A stretch of 64,000 nt of DNA, taken from G965225705 sp965225705 (GTDB lineage Bacteria; Pseudomonadota; Alphaproteobacteria; Caulobacterales; Maricaulaceae). Numbering within the stretch: the first letter of the stretch is position 1; every line of letters begins with the position of its first letter. The position numbers and the translations under genes are program-made. This document shows, piece after piece, positions 25,965 to 35,228 of the stretch. Where the stretch lies: assembly GCA_965225705.1 (NCBI GenBank), contig OZ245325.1, positions 558,001-622,000 on the forward strand. Direction: 5' to 3'. The notes beneath the pieces were generated by a model. The model made no database searches. It worked only from the letters and a program-made list of their open reading frames with translations, and had not been told where the DNA came from.

Positions 25965-26606
25965 TTATTCGCGACGGAAGATTTTATCTGTCAACAATGT
26001 TCCCCACCAGGAGGCCATAAAATCGCGCTTTACAGCTGCGGGATCATAAACCTTTTCAACCCAGTCCAGAAAACTGAGGGGTGTTTTGGCCGTGTCTTCA
26101 AGATAGCGCTGGAAGGTGTAATCGATAATCCCTGTTTTCCCCTGACGCATATGAAGATATTTAAGACTAAGCTGTTCCATAGCATCCTCAACAGGGCGGT
26201 TTTCTGCAAGAATTTTATAAAGAGTTCCCATCAGGCCTGTCCGGTCGGCGCCAGATTTACAGTGCATCACAAAAGGTTTTTCAACTGTCTCAAAAAGCTC
26301 TTTTGCCCCTCTGATCGTTTCTTTAGAAGGGGTATCGCGTGACCAGACACGAAAATTGATAAGCTTGAGGCCAAGATCTTCACAGGCCTGTTTTTCCAGA
26401 GCATAAGCATGAGGGTTGGGACCACGAAGGTTAACAATACTCACAATACCCTTATCCCGCCAGGCTTTCAGCTGACGTGGGCTTGGTTGATTGCTCCGCC
26501 ATACACCCGGAGCAATTTCATGTTTATTCTGAAAAAGAACACGCAAAAAACCATGATCCACCAGCATAAGATGTCGCCAGGCTTTCCGGTAGTCCTGAGG
26601 GGTCAT
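25965..26606 (-). CDS. Dual-specificity/tyrosine-type protein phosphatase
   Basis: A 213-residue phosphatase of the Siw14-like DSP group. The P-loop HCKSGADRTG gives the nucleophile Cys116 and Arg122 of the C-x5-R signature, and the general acid is probably the Asp in VWSRDTPS. The phrase WRSNQPSPRQL is typical of bacterial members. I chose ATG 26606 over a TTG at 26624 because GGA lies at suitable distance. No signal peptide is seen, so it is cytoplasmic. It neighbours the lipid A genes but on the other strand. Substrate unknown. Confidence 0.82.
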   Translation of the reverse strand: MTPQDYRKAWRHLMLVDHGFLRVLFQNKHEIAPGVWRSNQPSPRQLKAWRDKGIVSIVNLRGPNPHAYALEKQACEDLGLKLINFRVWSRDTPSKETIRGAKELFETVEKPFVMHCKSGADRTGLMGTLYKILAENRPVEDAMEQLSLKYLHMRQGKTGIIDYTFQRYLEDTAKTPLSFLDWVEKVYDPAAVKRDFMASWWGTLLTDKIFRRE

Positions 26607-26875
26607 ATCTATATCCACTATCAAAAATCATATCCCGGCTGGGTGAGGGGTGTAGTCTCATGCCATGTTTTACGTTGTTTTTCAAATTTTATTTGCGATA
26701 TGCTTATTCAGTGTCTTAAAGTTCTGTTCACTATGATGCGAAGACTTGTATCTTGAGACCTGTTTTTTTATGCTTGTGAGTGAGGGTGTTGATGGCGCAG
26801 GAGATGAAGAAAAAAGAGAGGTATATTTTTCCTGTCTTCAGGACGTAGAAAACCACAAAGGTCAGATAGAGATTG

Positions 26876-27631
26876 ATGTTTAAAAAATTCTTACGCCACA
26901 CGCTGACACAAAAAATTCTTGGCCTGCTTTTGGTCTGGTATATTAGTTTTGTGCAGAAGACAACGCGCTGGAAGGTTATCGGACAAGAGAATCTGGAGAA
27001 CACAGATGCCGGAGCAGTTATTGGATTTTGGCACGGCCGTATTTTGATGAGTGTCCATCTCTGGCCAAAAAAACTGAAACCTCAGAGTCTTCTCATCTCT
27101 CTTTCGCCTGATGGTCAGTTTATCGCCAACAGTGCCATATTTGCAGGAGCCAGAGTGATCCGGGGATCCAAACACAATAAAAAAAAAGATAAAAAACAAA
27201 AGGGCGCAGAAAATGCTTATCGCCTGATGATAAAAGATGTCAGACAGGGATATGCTGTATGTGTAACCCCCGATGGCCCACGTGGCCCACGTATGCGGAT
27301 GACAGAAGGAACCATCAGGCTTTGTAAGGCAACAGGTGAGCCTTTTATCGCCATGGCCTGGGCCACCAGTCGGCGGATTGTTTTTAAGTCCTGGGACAGG
27401 TTTATCCTTCCTTTGCCTTTTGGGCGTGGGGCTATGGTCTGGGCTGGTCCATTATATCTGGATCGTCATGCCAGTCCGGAAGATATAGAGAATTTCCGTC
27501 TTAAGGCAGAACATCTTCTCAACACAGCCACGGCTGAGGCTGATCGTGAGGTTGGTGCTGAGATCATACACCCGGAGCCTTTGGCAGATGAAGAAGATAA
27601 GAGACCGCCGGATCGGGAGGAGAGGGTATGA
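26876..27631 (+). CDS. Lysophospholipid acyltransferase-like protein (DUF374)
   Basis: A 251-residue membrane-associated acyltransferase-like protein of the DUF374 family. The N-terminal hydrophobic helix (ILGLLLVWYISFV) is followed by GFWHGRILMS, which supplies the His of the acyltransferase motif, LSPDGQFIANS, and CVTPDGPRGPRM. A preceding TTG gives an alternative start at 26873. The stop overlaps waaA (ATGA). DUF374 genes sit next to waaA/lpxK in many alphaproteobacteria, which suggests lipid A or phospholipid acylation (inference from context). Confidence 0.8.
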   Translation: MFKKFLRHTLTQKILGLLLVWYISFVQKTTRWKVIGQENLENTDAGAVIGFWHGRILMSVHLWPKKLKPQSLLISLSPDGQFIANSAIFAGARVIRGSKHNKKKDKKQKGAENAYRLMIKDVRQGYAVCVTPDGPRGPRMRMTEGTIRLCKATGEPFIAMAWATSRRIVFKSWDRFILPLPFGRGAMVWAGPLYLDRHASPEDIENFRLKAEHLLNTATAEADREVGAEIIHPEPLADEEDKRPPDREERV

Positions 27632-28944
27632 GGTGTGGGCTCAGGCTCTACCAGATGGGCACATGGCTTATGGCGCCGCTGGCGCCTTTTCTTCTTAAAG
27701 CTCGTATGAAAAAGGGAAAAGAAGATAAAACCCGCCTGCGTGAGCGTTTGGGGTATGCCCTTCATGCACGACCTGAAGGTATGCTGGTCTGGATGCATGG
27801 CGCCAGTATAGGGGAGGCGCTGGCCCTTTTGTCTTTACAAAAGGCTCTGGCACAACACCGTCCGGATCTTCACTGGCTTTTAACCACAGGCACTGTGACC
27901 TCAGCGCGCCTTCTTGCTGAGAGAATGCCCCCTCAAACTATACATCAGTTCATCCCCCTTGATACGCCCTCTTCTGTCAGACGTTTTTTAAAACACTGGC
28001 ATCCTGACGCGGGGATTTTCCTTGAATCGGAGCTTTGGCCTAATCTTCTTTTCACAGCCCATAAAACGGGCTTGCCTCTGGCCCTTGTGAATGCGCGGAT
28101 GAATGCCTCGTCTTTAAAACGCTGGCAGCGTGCTCCCCATTTTCTACAGGAGCTCCTTGGTGCATTCAGGCTCATTCTGGCAGATGACCCTGCAACTGCT
28201 GAGGGTCTTCAGTCTCTTTTGGGGCGCCCCGTTCAGGCTTTGGGGAGCCTGAAGGCCGGGCAGGGGTATGACGTCACACATCCTGCGCATGTGCGGGCCT
28301 TCCGTGATCAGCTGGGCTCCCGCCCTGTTTGGTGTGCTGCCAGTACACATGAAGGGGAGGAGGAGCTTATTCTTCAGGCGCATCACAAGATCTTACAAAC
28401 ACAGCCGGAAACCCTTCTCTTTCTGGCACCGCGTCATCCGGAGCGCTGTGATAGTGTTGAGCACATGATCAAAACGCAGGGTTTTTCTCTTGTCAGACGG
28501 ACAACACAACAACCTGTAACACCAGAGATAAAAGTTTGTCTTATCGATACGCTGGGTGAGCTTGATCTGTTTTACCGGCTGGCTTCTGTTGCGTTTATAG
28601 GGGGGTCCCTTTTTTCCTCTTATAAAGGACACAATCCTTATGAAGCCGCGCGTGCAGGATCTGCCCTTATCACAGGGGTTTATACGGAGAGTTTTGAGGA
28701 GGCGTATAAGACACTGGAGAATGCAAACGCCGTGCGGCGTGTTATGGGATCTGATGATTTGGCGACAACAGTTGAAAACCTTCTGAGAGATGAGAAAATG
28801 CGTGATGATCAGGTGAGAGCAGCACGTGAACCTGCCCATCTGGCAGAGGGGGCGTTCAGGCAGGTGGTTGAGGCATGTTTATCTTTTCTTCCCGAGGCGT
28901 CCTGTGATGCAAGTTTATCTGAGGTCTTTCATGCACCCTCCTGA
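27628..28944 (+). CDS. waaA: 3-deoxy-D-manno-octulosonic acid (Kdo) transferase WaaA
   Basis: A 438-residue inner-membrane-associated GT30 glycosyltransferase that attaches Kdo from CMP-Kdo to lipid IVA. Visible signatures are MHGASIGEALA near residue 54, ESELWPNLLF with LVNARM following, and FIGGSLFSSYKGHNPYEAA in the C-terminal nucleotide-binding half. Length fits the family. It is translationally coupled to the DUF374 gene upstream (4-base overlap), and lpxK starts 14 bases before its stop. Confidence 0.92.
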   Translation: MRCGLRLYQMGTWLMAPLAPFLLKARMKKGKEDKTRLRERLGYALHARPEGMLVWMHGASIGEALALLSLQKALAQHRPDLHWLLTTGTVTSARLLAERMPPQTIHQFIPLDTPSSVRRFLKHWHPDAGIFLESELWPNLLFTAHKTGLPLALVNARMNASSLKRWQRAPHFLQELLGAFRLILADDPATAEGLQSLLGRPVQALGSLKAGQGYDVTHPAHVRAFRDQLGSRPVWCAASTHEGEEELILQAHHKILQTQPETLLFLAPRHPERCDSVEHMIKTQGFSLVRRTTQQPVTPEIKVCLIDTLGELDLFYRLASVAFIGGSLFSSYKGHNPYEAARAGSALITGVYTESFEEAYKTLENANAVRRVMGSDDLATTVENLLRDEKMRDDQVRAAREPAHLAEGAFRQVVEACLSFLPEASCDASLSEVFHAPS

Positions 28945-29950
28945 TTTTTGGATGAAAACGCAGGGACGGGAAGCAGCCCCTGTTTTACGCACGCTTTTAA
29001 AGCCTCTCTCCTGGATTTATGCAGGGATTGCGGCATGGCGTTTTACAAAAACCCGGGCTTATCAGGCCTCTGTTCCTGTTCTTTGTGTGGGAAACATTTC
29101 TTTAGGGGGAACAGGAAAGACCCCTCTTGTGCGTGCTATAGCAGAAGATTTTCGCCAGCAGGGTGTTGACGCTCATATTCTTTCACGTGGCTATGGGGGG
29201 CGTTTGTCAGGGCCTTTGCATGTTAACCCTCAAAAGCATACAGTCCGGGATGTGGGGGATGAGCCTCTTATGCTGTCTCAAACCCTGCCTGTCTGGATTT
29301 CCCGTCATCGCGCTGAAGGGGCACGGGCTATTGAAAAAGCGGGGGGGAAGTTCATTATTATGGATGATGGTTTTCAAAACCCTCAGCTTTATAAGGATGT
29401 TTCTCTTCTTGTTGTGGATGCTGTGATGGGTTTTGGGAATGGGTGTGTTGTCCCCGCTGGTCCTTTGCGGGAACCTGTTCACACAGCCTTTAAGCGTTGT
29501 GACGCCCTTCTTGTGATGCGATCCGGTCAGGCTGATGAAGAACAGGCTGAAAGCCTTAAAAGTATGCTGGCTTTACCATCTTTTCAAAAACCAGTCTTTT
29601 ATGCCTGGCCTGAACCAGAGGGGCTGCCGCCTCATGGCCCCCTCCTTGCCTTTGCCGGGATTGGACGACCAGAGAAATTTTTTGAAGCTTTAAAGAAATC
29701 AGGGGCGGAGCTCGTCGAGAGTGTAAGTTTTCCTGATCATCATCCCTATACACAAAAAGACCTTGAAGAACTCCACAATCTGGCGCATGAGTATCAGGCC
29801 CGCCTTGTGACAACAGAAAAAGACTGGATACGTCTTGATCCTCAAACACGAAAAGAAGTTTTGATCTGGCGTATATTTTCATGTTTTTCAGAGGAAGAAA
29901 GTGTAAAAGAGTATTTAGATCATGCCTTAAAAAAGGCCAAAGTGGTTTGA
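28931..29950 (+). CDS. lpxK: Tetraacyldisaccharide 4'-kinase LpxK
   Basis: A 339-residue membrane-bound kinase that phosphorylates the 4' position of the lipid A disaccharide. Walker A is GGTGKTPL near residue 60, and the family motif DDGFQNPQL lies near 150. I chose ATG 28931, which begins MHPPDFW, because GAGG lies 6 bases upstream and the homology starts there; the frame extends further upstream within waaA. It lies in a compact lipid A operon between waaA and a late acyltransferase gene. Confidence 0.92.
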   Translation: MHPPDFWMKTQGREAAPVLRTLLKPLSWIYAGIAAWRFTKTRAYQASVPVLCVGNISLGGTGKTPLVRAIAEDFRQQGVDAHILSRGYGGRLSGPLHVNPQKHTVRDVGDEPLMLSQTLPVWISRHRAEGARAIEKAGGKFIIMDDGFQNPQLYKDVSLLVVDAVMGFGNGCVVPAGPLREPVHTAFKRCDALLVMRSGQADEEQAESLKSMLALPSFQKPVFYAWPEPEGLPPHGPLLAFAGIGRPEKFFEALKKSGAELVESVSFPDHHPYTQKDLEELHNLAHEYQARLVTTEKDWIRLDPQTRKEVLIWRIFSCFSEEESVKEYLDHALKKAKVV

Positions 29951-29978
29951 TAACAAAAAAATGTGTGGTTAAAGTTTC

Positions 29979-30911
29979 ATGAAAAAAAGCCTTTTTCAGG
30001 ATCTGTCCTGGCGTCTTCAGTCTTATGGCTATGATGCTTATGCAGCTTTGTTGCACTCTTTTCCCCTTGAGGTGGCCTCAAAGGGGATGGGACGTTTTTT
30101 TGAGCGTTTGGGACCTCTTACACGCTATCACCATGTCGCCCAAACAGGTATGCGTCTGGCTTTCCCCGAGGCGGATGAGGCCTGGCTTGAAGAAAAGCTT
30201 GGTGCTATGTGGAATAATGTTGGACGTGTTTTTGGTGAATTTCCTCTTATGCACCGGATGAAAGCTTTTGAAGAGGGCGCTCATATTCATGTGACGGGAA
30301 CGGAGGTGTGGCAGAATTTGCTTGAGCAGCATCAGGGGGCTGTTTTTTTCTCAGGCCATTTTGCAAACTGGGAGGTTATGGCCTGTGCAATGACCCGGTT
30401 TGGCCTTCCCTGCCGTATCACCTACAGAAAAGCGAACAATCCCTATTTTGATGAACGTGTACAGCGCGAACGCCATGCTTATGGCATTAAGCTTTTAACC
30501 TCAAAATCAGGAATTAGGGGTGTTCGGGAACTGGTAAAGGCTTTGCAGGACGGTGTGAGCATTGCTTTGCTGAATGATCAAAAGTTTAATGAAGGAATTT
30601 CTGCTCCCTTTTTTGGTCATGATGCTATGACACTTCCAACAGCTGTGCGTTTGGCACTTTGGGCCAAAGTGCCCCTCATCCCCCTGTCTGTTCGTCGGGA
30701 ACAGGGCGTTCATTTTAAGGTAACAGTACACCAGCCTCTGGAGCTTGACCATAAGGTACCTCAGAAAAAGGCTGTTTACGATGGGGTTCTTAAGATTAAC
30801 CAATTTCTGGAAAAACAAATACGTGAGGCACCTGAACAATGGTTCTGGGTTCACAGAAGATGGCCTAAAGAACTTTACAGGGAAGGACAGAAATATAAAA
30901 GAAATCTGTGA
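29979..30911 (+). CDS. Lipid A biosynthesis acyltransferase (LpxL/HtrB family)
   Basis: A 310-residue late acyltransferase that adds a secondary acyl chain to Kdo-lipid A. The motif GHFANWEV near residue 126 contains the catalytic H-x4-E; SIALLNDQK and WFWVHRRWP are further family blocks. The N-terminus has no strong membrane anchor, somewhat unlike E. coli LpxL. It follows lpxK by 28 bases in the same direction and is the last gene of the block. Chain-length and position specificity cannot be read from sequence. Confidence 0.88.
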   Translation: MKKSLFQDLSWRLQSYGYDAYAALLHSFPLEVASKGMGRFFERLGPLTRYHHVAQTGMRLAFPEADEAWLEEKLGAMWNNVGRVFGEFPLMHRMKAFEEGAHIHVTGTEVWQNLLEQHQGAVFFSGHFANWEVMACAMTRFGLPCRITYRKANNPYFDERVQRERHAYGIKLLTSKSGIRGVRELVKALQDGVSIALLNDQKFNEGISAPFFGHDAMTLPTAVRLALWAKVPLIPLSVRREQGVHFKVTVHQPLELDHKVPQKKAVYDGVLKINQFLEKQIREAPEQWFWVHRRWPKELYREGQKYKRNL

Positions 30912-31288
30912 AGGTGAAAATATAAAGCTGTTCTGTGTGGATTTAGCCCCTCCTCAGGTTTTTATGGAGGCGATATATTCTATCTTCAAACTGTGATTTT
31001 CTGTTTAGTATAAGCAGTGTCTGTCCCTCAGCCAGATAGAAATGTACTCCTGACGTGAAAGACAGTATTTCCGGAATTTAAAGATTATACAGAACTTTTA
31101 CGGAAGGTTTTGTCTGTGAAGACAAAGAATTTTTGTGATCGTGCTTAAAACTTTGCATCTTTGTTCATAGATTTTTTATATATTCTCATAAAAATGGCCC
31201 ATTGCTTGATTTGTATCCTTGTGGTTTTGGTTCTAAAGTCAGGGGATACGTCGTTTATGAAGAGTTTCCGGGTTGGGCAGGATTGTTT
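30912..31288. other. Gene-free spacer before the pilus locus; possible promoter
   Basis: A 377-base AT-rich stretch. I looked for an Flp pilin, which often precedes cpaA, and found none. A possible sigma70 promoter has TTGCAT at 31153-31158 and a TATA-rich -10 region within 31177-31184; the spacing is loose, so this is weak. The frame of cpaA extends upstream to 31202, but that portion looks noncoding. Confidence 0.45.
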
Positions 31289-31804
31289 ATGATAGCACTT
31301 GCTTTGTTGATGTTGTTTGTTGGGGCGATGGTTTTTGCAGCCTATCGTGACCTTGTCAGCTACACCATCCCAAATTTCCTTTCTCTTTTTCTGTTGGTCC
31401 TTTTCCCATTTTTTGCCTTTGCTTCAGGCATGTCTTTCGGGGATGTGGGTGTTCACTTTCTTACGGGGGGGTGTGTTTTGCTCCTTGGTATTCTTGCCTT
31501 TGCTTTTAATGTTTTGGGGGGAGGGGATGCAAAATTACTGTCAGCCGCAGCCTTATGGTTCGGATGGCCAAATGTTTTAGGTTATGTTTTGATGGCTGCT
31601 TTTTTTGGTGGTGGTTTGGCCTTCTTTCTTCTTTTAGCACGTAAGGCGACATGGCCTGCAAAGGCTTATGCTATGGGGTGGACTGCACGTCTTTTAGATA
31701 AAAAACAGGGCGTTCCCTATGGTGTCGCTTTAGCTTTAGCGGCCATCATGCTCCTTCAGCAGTCCAGGGTTTTTGAGATAGCGATCAGTGTTTCTGCCAG
31801 GTAA
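31289..31804 (+). CDS. cpaA: Prepilin peptidase CpaA (A24 family)
   Basis: A 171-residue polytopic aspartic peptidase that processes Flp-type prepilins. The two catalytic Asp are in YRDLVSYTIPN and in GGGDAKL. About five to six hydrophobic segments are visible. I chose ATG 31289 because AGGA at 31279-31282 is well placed and the length matches CpaA; an upstream start at 31202 would add 29 unusual residues. It is the first gene of the cpa/tad run. No prepilin substrate is encoded in this window. Confidence 0.88.
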   Translation: MIALALLMLFVGAMVFAAYRDLVSYTIPNFLSLFLLVLFPFFAFASGMSFGDVGVHFLTGGCVLLLGILAFAFNVLGGGDAKLLSAAALWFGWPNVLGYVLMAAFFGGGLAFFLLLARKATWPAKAYAMGWTARLLDKKQGVPYGVALALAAIMLLQQSRVFEIAISVSAR

Positions 31805-31904
31805 TTTTTTGTATTGTATAAGTTTTTTTTAATTTTTTAACTTTATGGTATTTTCTTAACAGGTAACTTTATAGAATTTATTTAAAGAATTAAGAGGTTT
31901 TCCT

Positions 31905-32966
31905 ATGGGGTTTTCACGCCGTATGGTGGTTCTGGTCGGCATTGCCTTTTTGATGGCAATGCTTGTAGCGTTTTTGGTAAGCTCTCTTTTTACAGGCGGG
32001 GAAAGCCCTCAACCTGTTGTTGTAGAAAAGCCAACGACAGAAATTCTGGTTGCAGGAAAGGCTATGTTGCCCGGAGAGAAGGTCAGGCCAGGTGATCTTG
32101 CCTGGCGGGAATGGCATAGTGAAACGGTTCCGTCAGAATTTTTTACACGTGAGATTCTTAGCTCTGGCAAGGAGGGTATCCCCGTTTCTGATGATACTGT
32201 GGAGACTGTCTCTCAGACAGAGCAAAAAGAGGTGGTGGAGGGTGTTGAGGGTGGCACTGAAGCCCCGGTCGTGGAAGAGTCACTGGCCTCTTATGTTGAA
32301 GGGGAAGGAAATTCTTCTGAGGAAACAACTCTAAATACAATGGATACATTAGCTTCTGATAATGGTGAAGAGGAGCTTTCTGTAACAGATGTGTCTGTTG
32401 AGGACGGTGTCCCCCTTGAAATTCCGGAAGGTTTTACAGGCTCCTATGCGCGCACAGAGATTGTTAAGGGAGAACCGATTACGGCACGCAAACTCGTTAT
32501 TGTTGGGAAAGAGGGGGGAAGTATGGCTGCTCTTCTTAAGCCTGGCATGCGTGCTGTGGCCCTTGCCATTGAACCAGAAGATGCTGCTGGTGGGTTTATT
32601 TATCCCAATGATCATGTTGACATTTTGCTGACCCGGGCGCTTGGACCTTCTGATGATACTCTGTCTTCCGGGGGCGACAGCTATATGACCAGTGCCGTTT
32701 TAACCAATGTTCGTGTTTTAGCTATTGGAGCGGAAAGGAATCTGGCCGAAGATTCCAGGAAAAGCCAGGAAGGTGTTCTTATTGAAGACACGGCTACTCT
32801 GGAGCTTAATCCACGCGGTGCAGAGATTTTGTCCATGGCAGGTTCCATGGGGCGTCTTTCCCTGGCTCTGCGTAGTGCTGCTGATTCTGATGAAGAGCGT
32901 GCAGCTTTCGGAGCTGTACAATCCTGGAGCCCACCTAAGATTTATCGTTTCGGGAACCAGCAATAA
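31905..32966 (+). CDS. cpaB: Flp pilus assembly protein CpaB/RcpC with acidic insertion
   Basis: A 353-residue periplasmic protein with an N-terminal membrane segment (residues 7-30) and a SAF/CpaB domain (GKAMLPGEKVRPGDLAW, then RTEIVKGEPITARKLV, LKPGMRAVALAI, DHVDILLTR). Residues 88-170 form an acidic, Ser/Thr/Glu-rich insertion between the two SAF halves, which makes it longer than typical CpaB (roughly 260-300 residues). GAGG precedes the ATG. CpaB is thought to stabilise the CpaC secretin and aid pilus export. Confidence 0.88.
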   Translation: MGFSRRMVVLVGIAFLMAMLVAFLVSSLFTGGESPQPVVVEKPTTEILVAGKAMLPGEKVRPGDLAWREWHSETVPSEFFTREILSSGKEGIPVSDDTVETVSQTEQKEVVEGVEGGTEAPVVEESLASYVEGEGNSSEETTLNTMDTLASDNGEEELSVTDVSVEDGVPLEIPEGFTGSYARTEIVKGEPITARKLVIVGKEGGSMAALLKPGMRAVALAIEPEDAAGGFIYPNDHVDILLTRALGPSDDTLSSGGDSYMTSAVLTNVRVLAIGAERNLAEDSRKSQEGVLIEDTATLELNPRGAEILSMAGSMGRLSLALRSAADSDEERAAFGAVQSWSPPKIYRFGNQQ

Positions 32967-32989
32967 AAAAGATAGTTTGAGGTTTAAGG

Positions 32990-34501
32990 ATGACAGGAAT
33001 GATGTTTTTTATCAAGACAGTTTTTTTAAGATGGGTTTATCTTTCTATCTTTTTTGTCTCGTTTTTAACGGCAGGGGCATTTGCAGATGACACGCCTCGT
33101 CTTGCTGGTGGCTATGTGGACTCAGGTGTCAGCAAAAATATGAAAGAATTTTTGGGACACTCTGCACCACGTGTTCTTGATCTTCCTCCCGGCCAGTCTG
33201 TGGTTGTCCAGCTTCCTTCTGATGCACGTGATATTATTATTTCAGACCCTGAAAAAGTGAGTGCCGTTTTGCAAAATCCAAGGCAGGTATTGCTCATAGG
33301 TGGTGATCCCGGGTTAACCAATGCTTTCTTTTTTGGGGCCGGGGGGAGAGAAATTCTTAGTCTTGAAATTCGCGTTGAACGTGATTTGGGGGGGCTGGAA
33401 GAGGCTATTTTACGTTTGGCTCCGGGGGCACGTGTGCAGGCTGAATCTGTGGATGATCGCGTGATTTTAAGCGGTATGGTTCCAAATAATGCCACTGCTG
33501 ATCGTGTTTTCAATCTCACAAAAACCTGGATTGGCGCCGATAATGATAAGGTTCTCAACCTTGTCTCTATTGAAGGGAAGGATCAGGTTCTTCTTAAAGT
33601 CCGTGTTGTTGAGATGGAACGTTCCGTGATTAAGCAGTTGGGGATTAATCTGGATGCACTGGCAAGCTTTGGCAGATTTGTAGGAAGAGTCGTGACCGCA
33701 AACCCTTTTAATATTGCAGGATCCAGCCTTGGGGGGCTTAATTCAACTCTAACATGGACGAGTGGGCAGGATCGTGTTGGGGGGACTTTGCGTGCTTTGG
33801 AAAGGGTGGGGGTAACCCGCACTTTGGCTGAGCCTACACTGACGGCCATTTCCGGGGAATCTGCAAAATTTCTTGCAGGGGGAGAGTTTCCTGTTCCAAG
33901 AGGGCGGAGCGTCAATTCTGACACGGGACAGGTGACTGTTGATGTGGAATATAAGCCCTTTGGTGTTGGGCTTGGTTTTACACCTGTGGTTTTAAGTGAG
34001 GGGCGTATTTCTCTTCGTGTATCAACGGAAGTGTCAGAACTTACAAGTGAGGGGGCACTCACCCTGAGCGGTGGTTCAACCATTATCGATGGCCAGCTTG
34101 TAACCATTGACTCTCTTACGCTTCCGGGCCTTCGGGTTCGTAAGGCGGATACAACGGTTGAAATGCCTTCCGGCAGCAGTTTGGTGATTGCGGGCCTGAT
34201 TAAAGATGAAAATAAGCAATCTCTCAATAGCGTACCTGGAATCAAAAACCTTCCTTTTCTTGGTGCGTTGTTCAGAAGCCGTGACTTTCTCAACAATCAG
34301 ACAGAGCTTGTTATTATCGTGACACCTTATCTCGTTGACCCTGTTAATCCACATGTTTTGAAAGAGCCAGGGGAGGGCATCGTGACTCCATCAGATGCCA
34401 GCACTGTTCTTATGGGACGTCTGACAGAAGTTTATCGTGCACCGGGTGCTCAGACTAAGGGGCGTGCTCTTGTTGGCCCTCACGGTTTTGTTGTTAAATA
34501 A
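32990..34501 (+). CDS. cpaC: Tad/Flp pilus secretin CpaC/RcpA
   Basis: A 503-residue outer-membrane secretin. A signal peptide ends near AGAFA-DD. The N-terminal pilus domain (LDLPPGQSVVVQLP, PEKVSAVLQNPRQVLLIG) and a BON-like domain (VQAESVDDRVILSGMVP) precede the secretin core (ISGESAKFLAGGEFPVP, GVGLGFTPVVL, TELVIIVTPYLVDPV). It forms the channel through which Flp pili emerge. Start ATG 32990 has GAGG upstream; ATG 32999 is an alternative. It lies directly between cpaB and cpaD. Confidence 0.92.
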   Translation: MTGMMFFIKTVFLRWVYLSIFFVSFLTAGAFADDTPRLAGGYVDSGVSKNMKEFLGHSAPRVLDLPPGQSVVVQLPSDARDIIISDPEKVSAVLQNPRQVLLIGGDPGLTNAFFFGAGGREILSLEIRVERDLGGLEEAILRLAPGARVQAESVDDRVILSGMVPNNATADRVFNLTKTWIGADNDKVLNLVSIEGKDQVLLKVRVVEMERSVIKQLGINLDALASFGRFVGRVVTANPFNIAGSSLGGLNSTLTWTSGQDRVGGTLRALERVGVTRTLAEPTLTAISGESAKFLAGGEFPVPRGRSVNSDTGQVTVDVEYKPFGVGLGFTPVVLSEGRISLRVSTEVSELTSEGALTLSGGSTIIDGQLVTIDSLTLPGLRVRKADTTVEMPSGSSLVIAGLIKDENKQSLNSVPGIKNLPFLGALFRSRDFLNNQTELVIIVTPYLVDPVNPHVLKEPGEGIVTPSDASTVLMGRLTEVYRAPGAQTKGRALVGPHGFVVK

Positions 34502-34513
34502 AGGAGGAAGCTC

Positions 34514-35200
34514 ATGATAAATCATAAAGCTTTCAAAAAAAGTGTGTGTCTCCTGGCCTGTCTGATTCCGGTCTTATCAGCCTGTTCCTCCACAAAGGTA
34601 CAGCCAGGGCATGAGGTTCGGGTTGAAAAGAAAGTGGAGCGCCTTGATATCATTAATGATGGAATACGTCCCCCTGTTCTTGGAGCTTCTGAACGGTCGG
34701 CTTTGCAGAATTTTGCCTCTGACTACAAGAAAAGTGGTGAGGGGTCTCTTACGATTACCTATCCGGGTATTCAGCCCTATCTGAAGAAATCCCGCGCTTT
34801 GGCTGAGGTTTTAGCTCAGGGTTTAGAGGGATATGGTGTGCACAGATCACATATCGCTTTCCAACCTTATAGAGTAGAGAAATCTGGTGAAAAAACTGTC
34901 ACGAACATCTTCCTTTTCTTTAGCCGGTATTACGCGCATCTTCCTGACTGTTCCCTGGAAAAAGGTGACTGGGCTTTTAGGGGGACCAACAATACCACAC
35001 CTGATCTTGGGTGTGTGACCCTGTCTAACCTGGCAGCTATGGTTGCAGATCCCCGTAATCTTCTTGTGCCCCGTACGGCAACACCTCCTGATACAGGGCG
35101 TCGTGATGTTGTTTTAGAAAGGTATCGTCAGGGGCAGGCCACGGACACACAGCGCTCTGATCAGGAGAGGGCTGCGGTCAGGCAAAATGTAGCAAATTAG
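34514..35200 (+). CDS. cpaD: Pilus assembly lipoprotein CpaD
   Basis: A 228-residue outer-membrane lipoprotein. The signal peptide ends in the lipobox VLSAC. The CpaD domain contains ITYPGIQPYLKKSRALAE and, near the end, LGCVTLSNLAAMVADPRNLL, a strongly conserved family segment. A perfect AAGGAGG precedes the ATG. CpaD is required for Flp pilus biogenesis together with the CpaC secretin. Confidence 0.88.
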   Translation: MINHKAFKKSVCLLACLIPVLSACSSTKVQPGHEVRVEKKVERLDIINDGIRPPVLGASERSALQNFASDYKKSGEGSLTITYPGIQPYLKKSRALAEVLAQGLEGYGVHRSHIAFQPYRVEKSGEKTVTNIFLFFSRYYAHLPDCSLEKGDWAFRGTNNTTPDLGCVTLSNLAAMVADPRNLLVPRTATPPDTGRRDVVLERYRQGQATDTQRSDQERAAVRQNVAN

Positions 35201-35228
35201 GTTTTAGTGTTCTAAAGGAAGTAAAGCT

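Noticed and set aside
33583..34296. 237-codon minus ORF inside cpaC
   Set aside because: Antisense shadow of the secretin domain.
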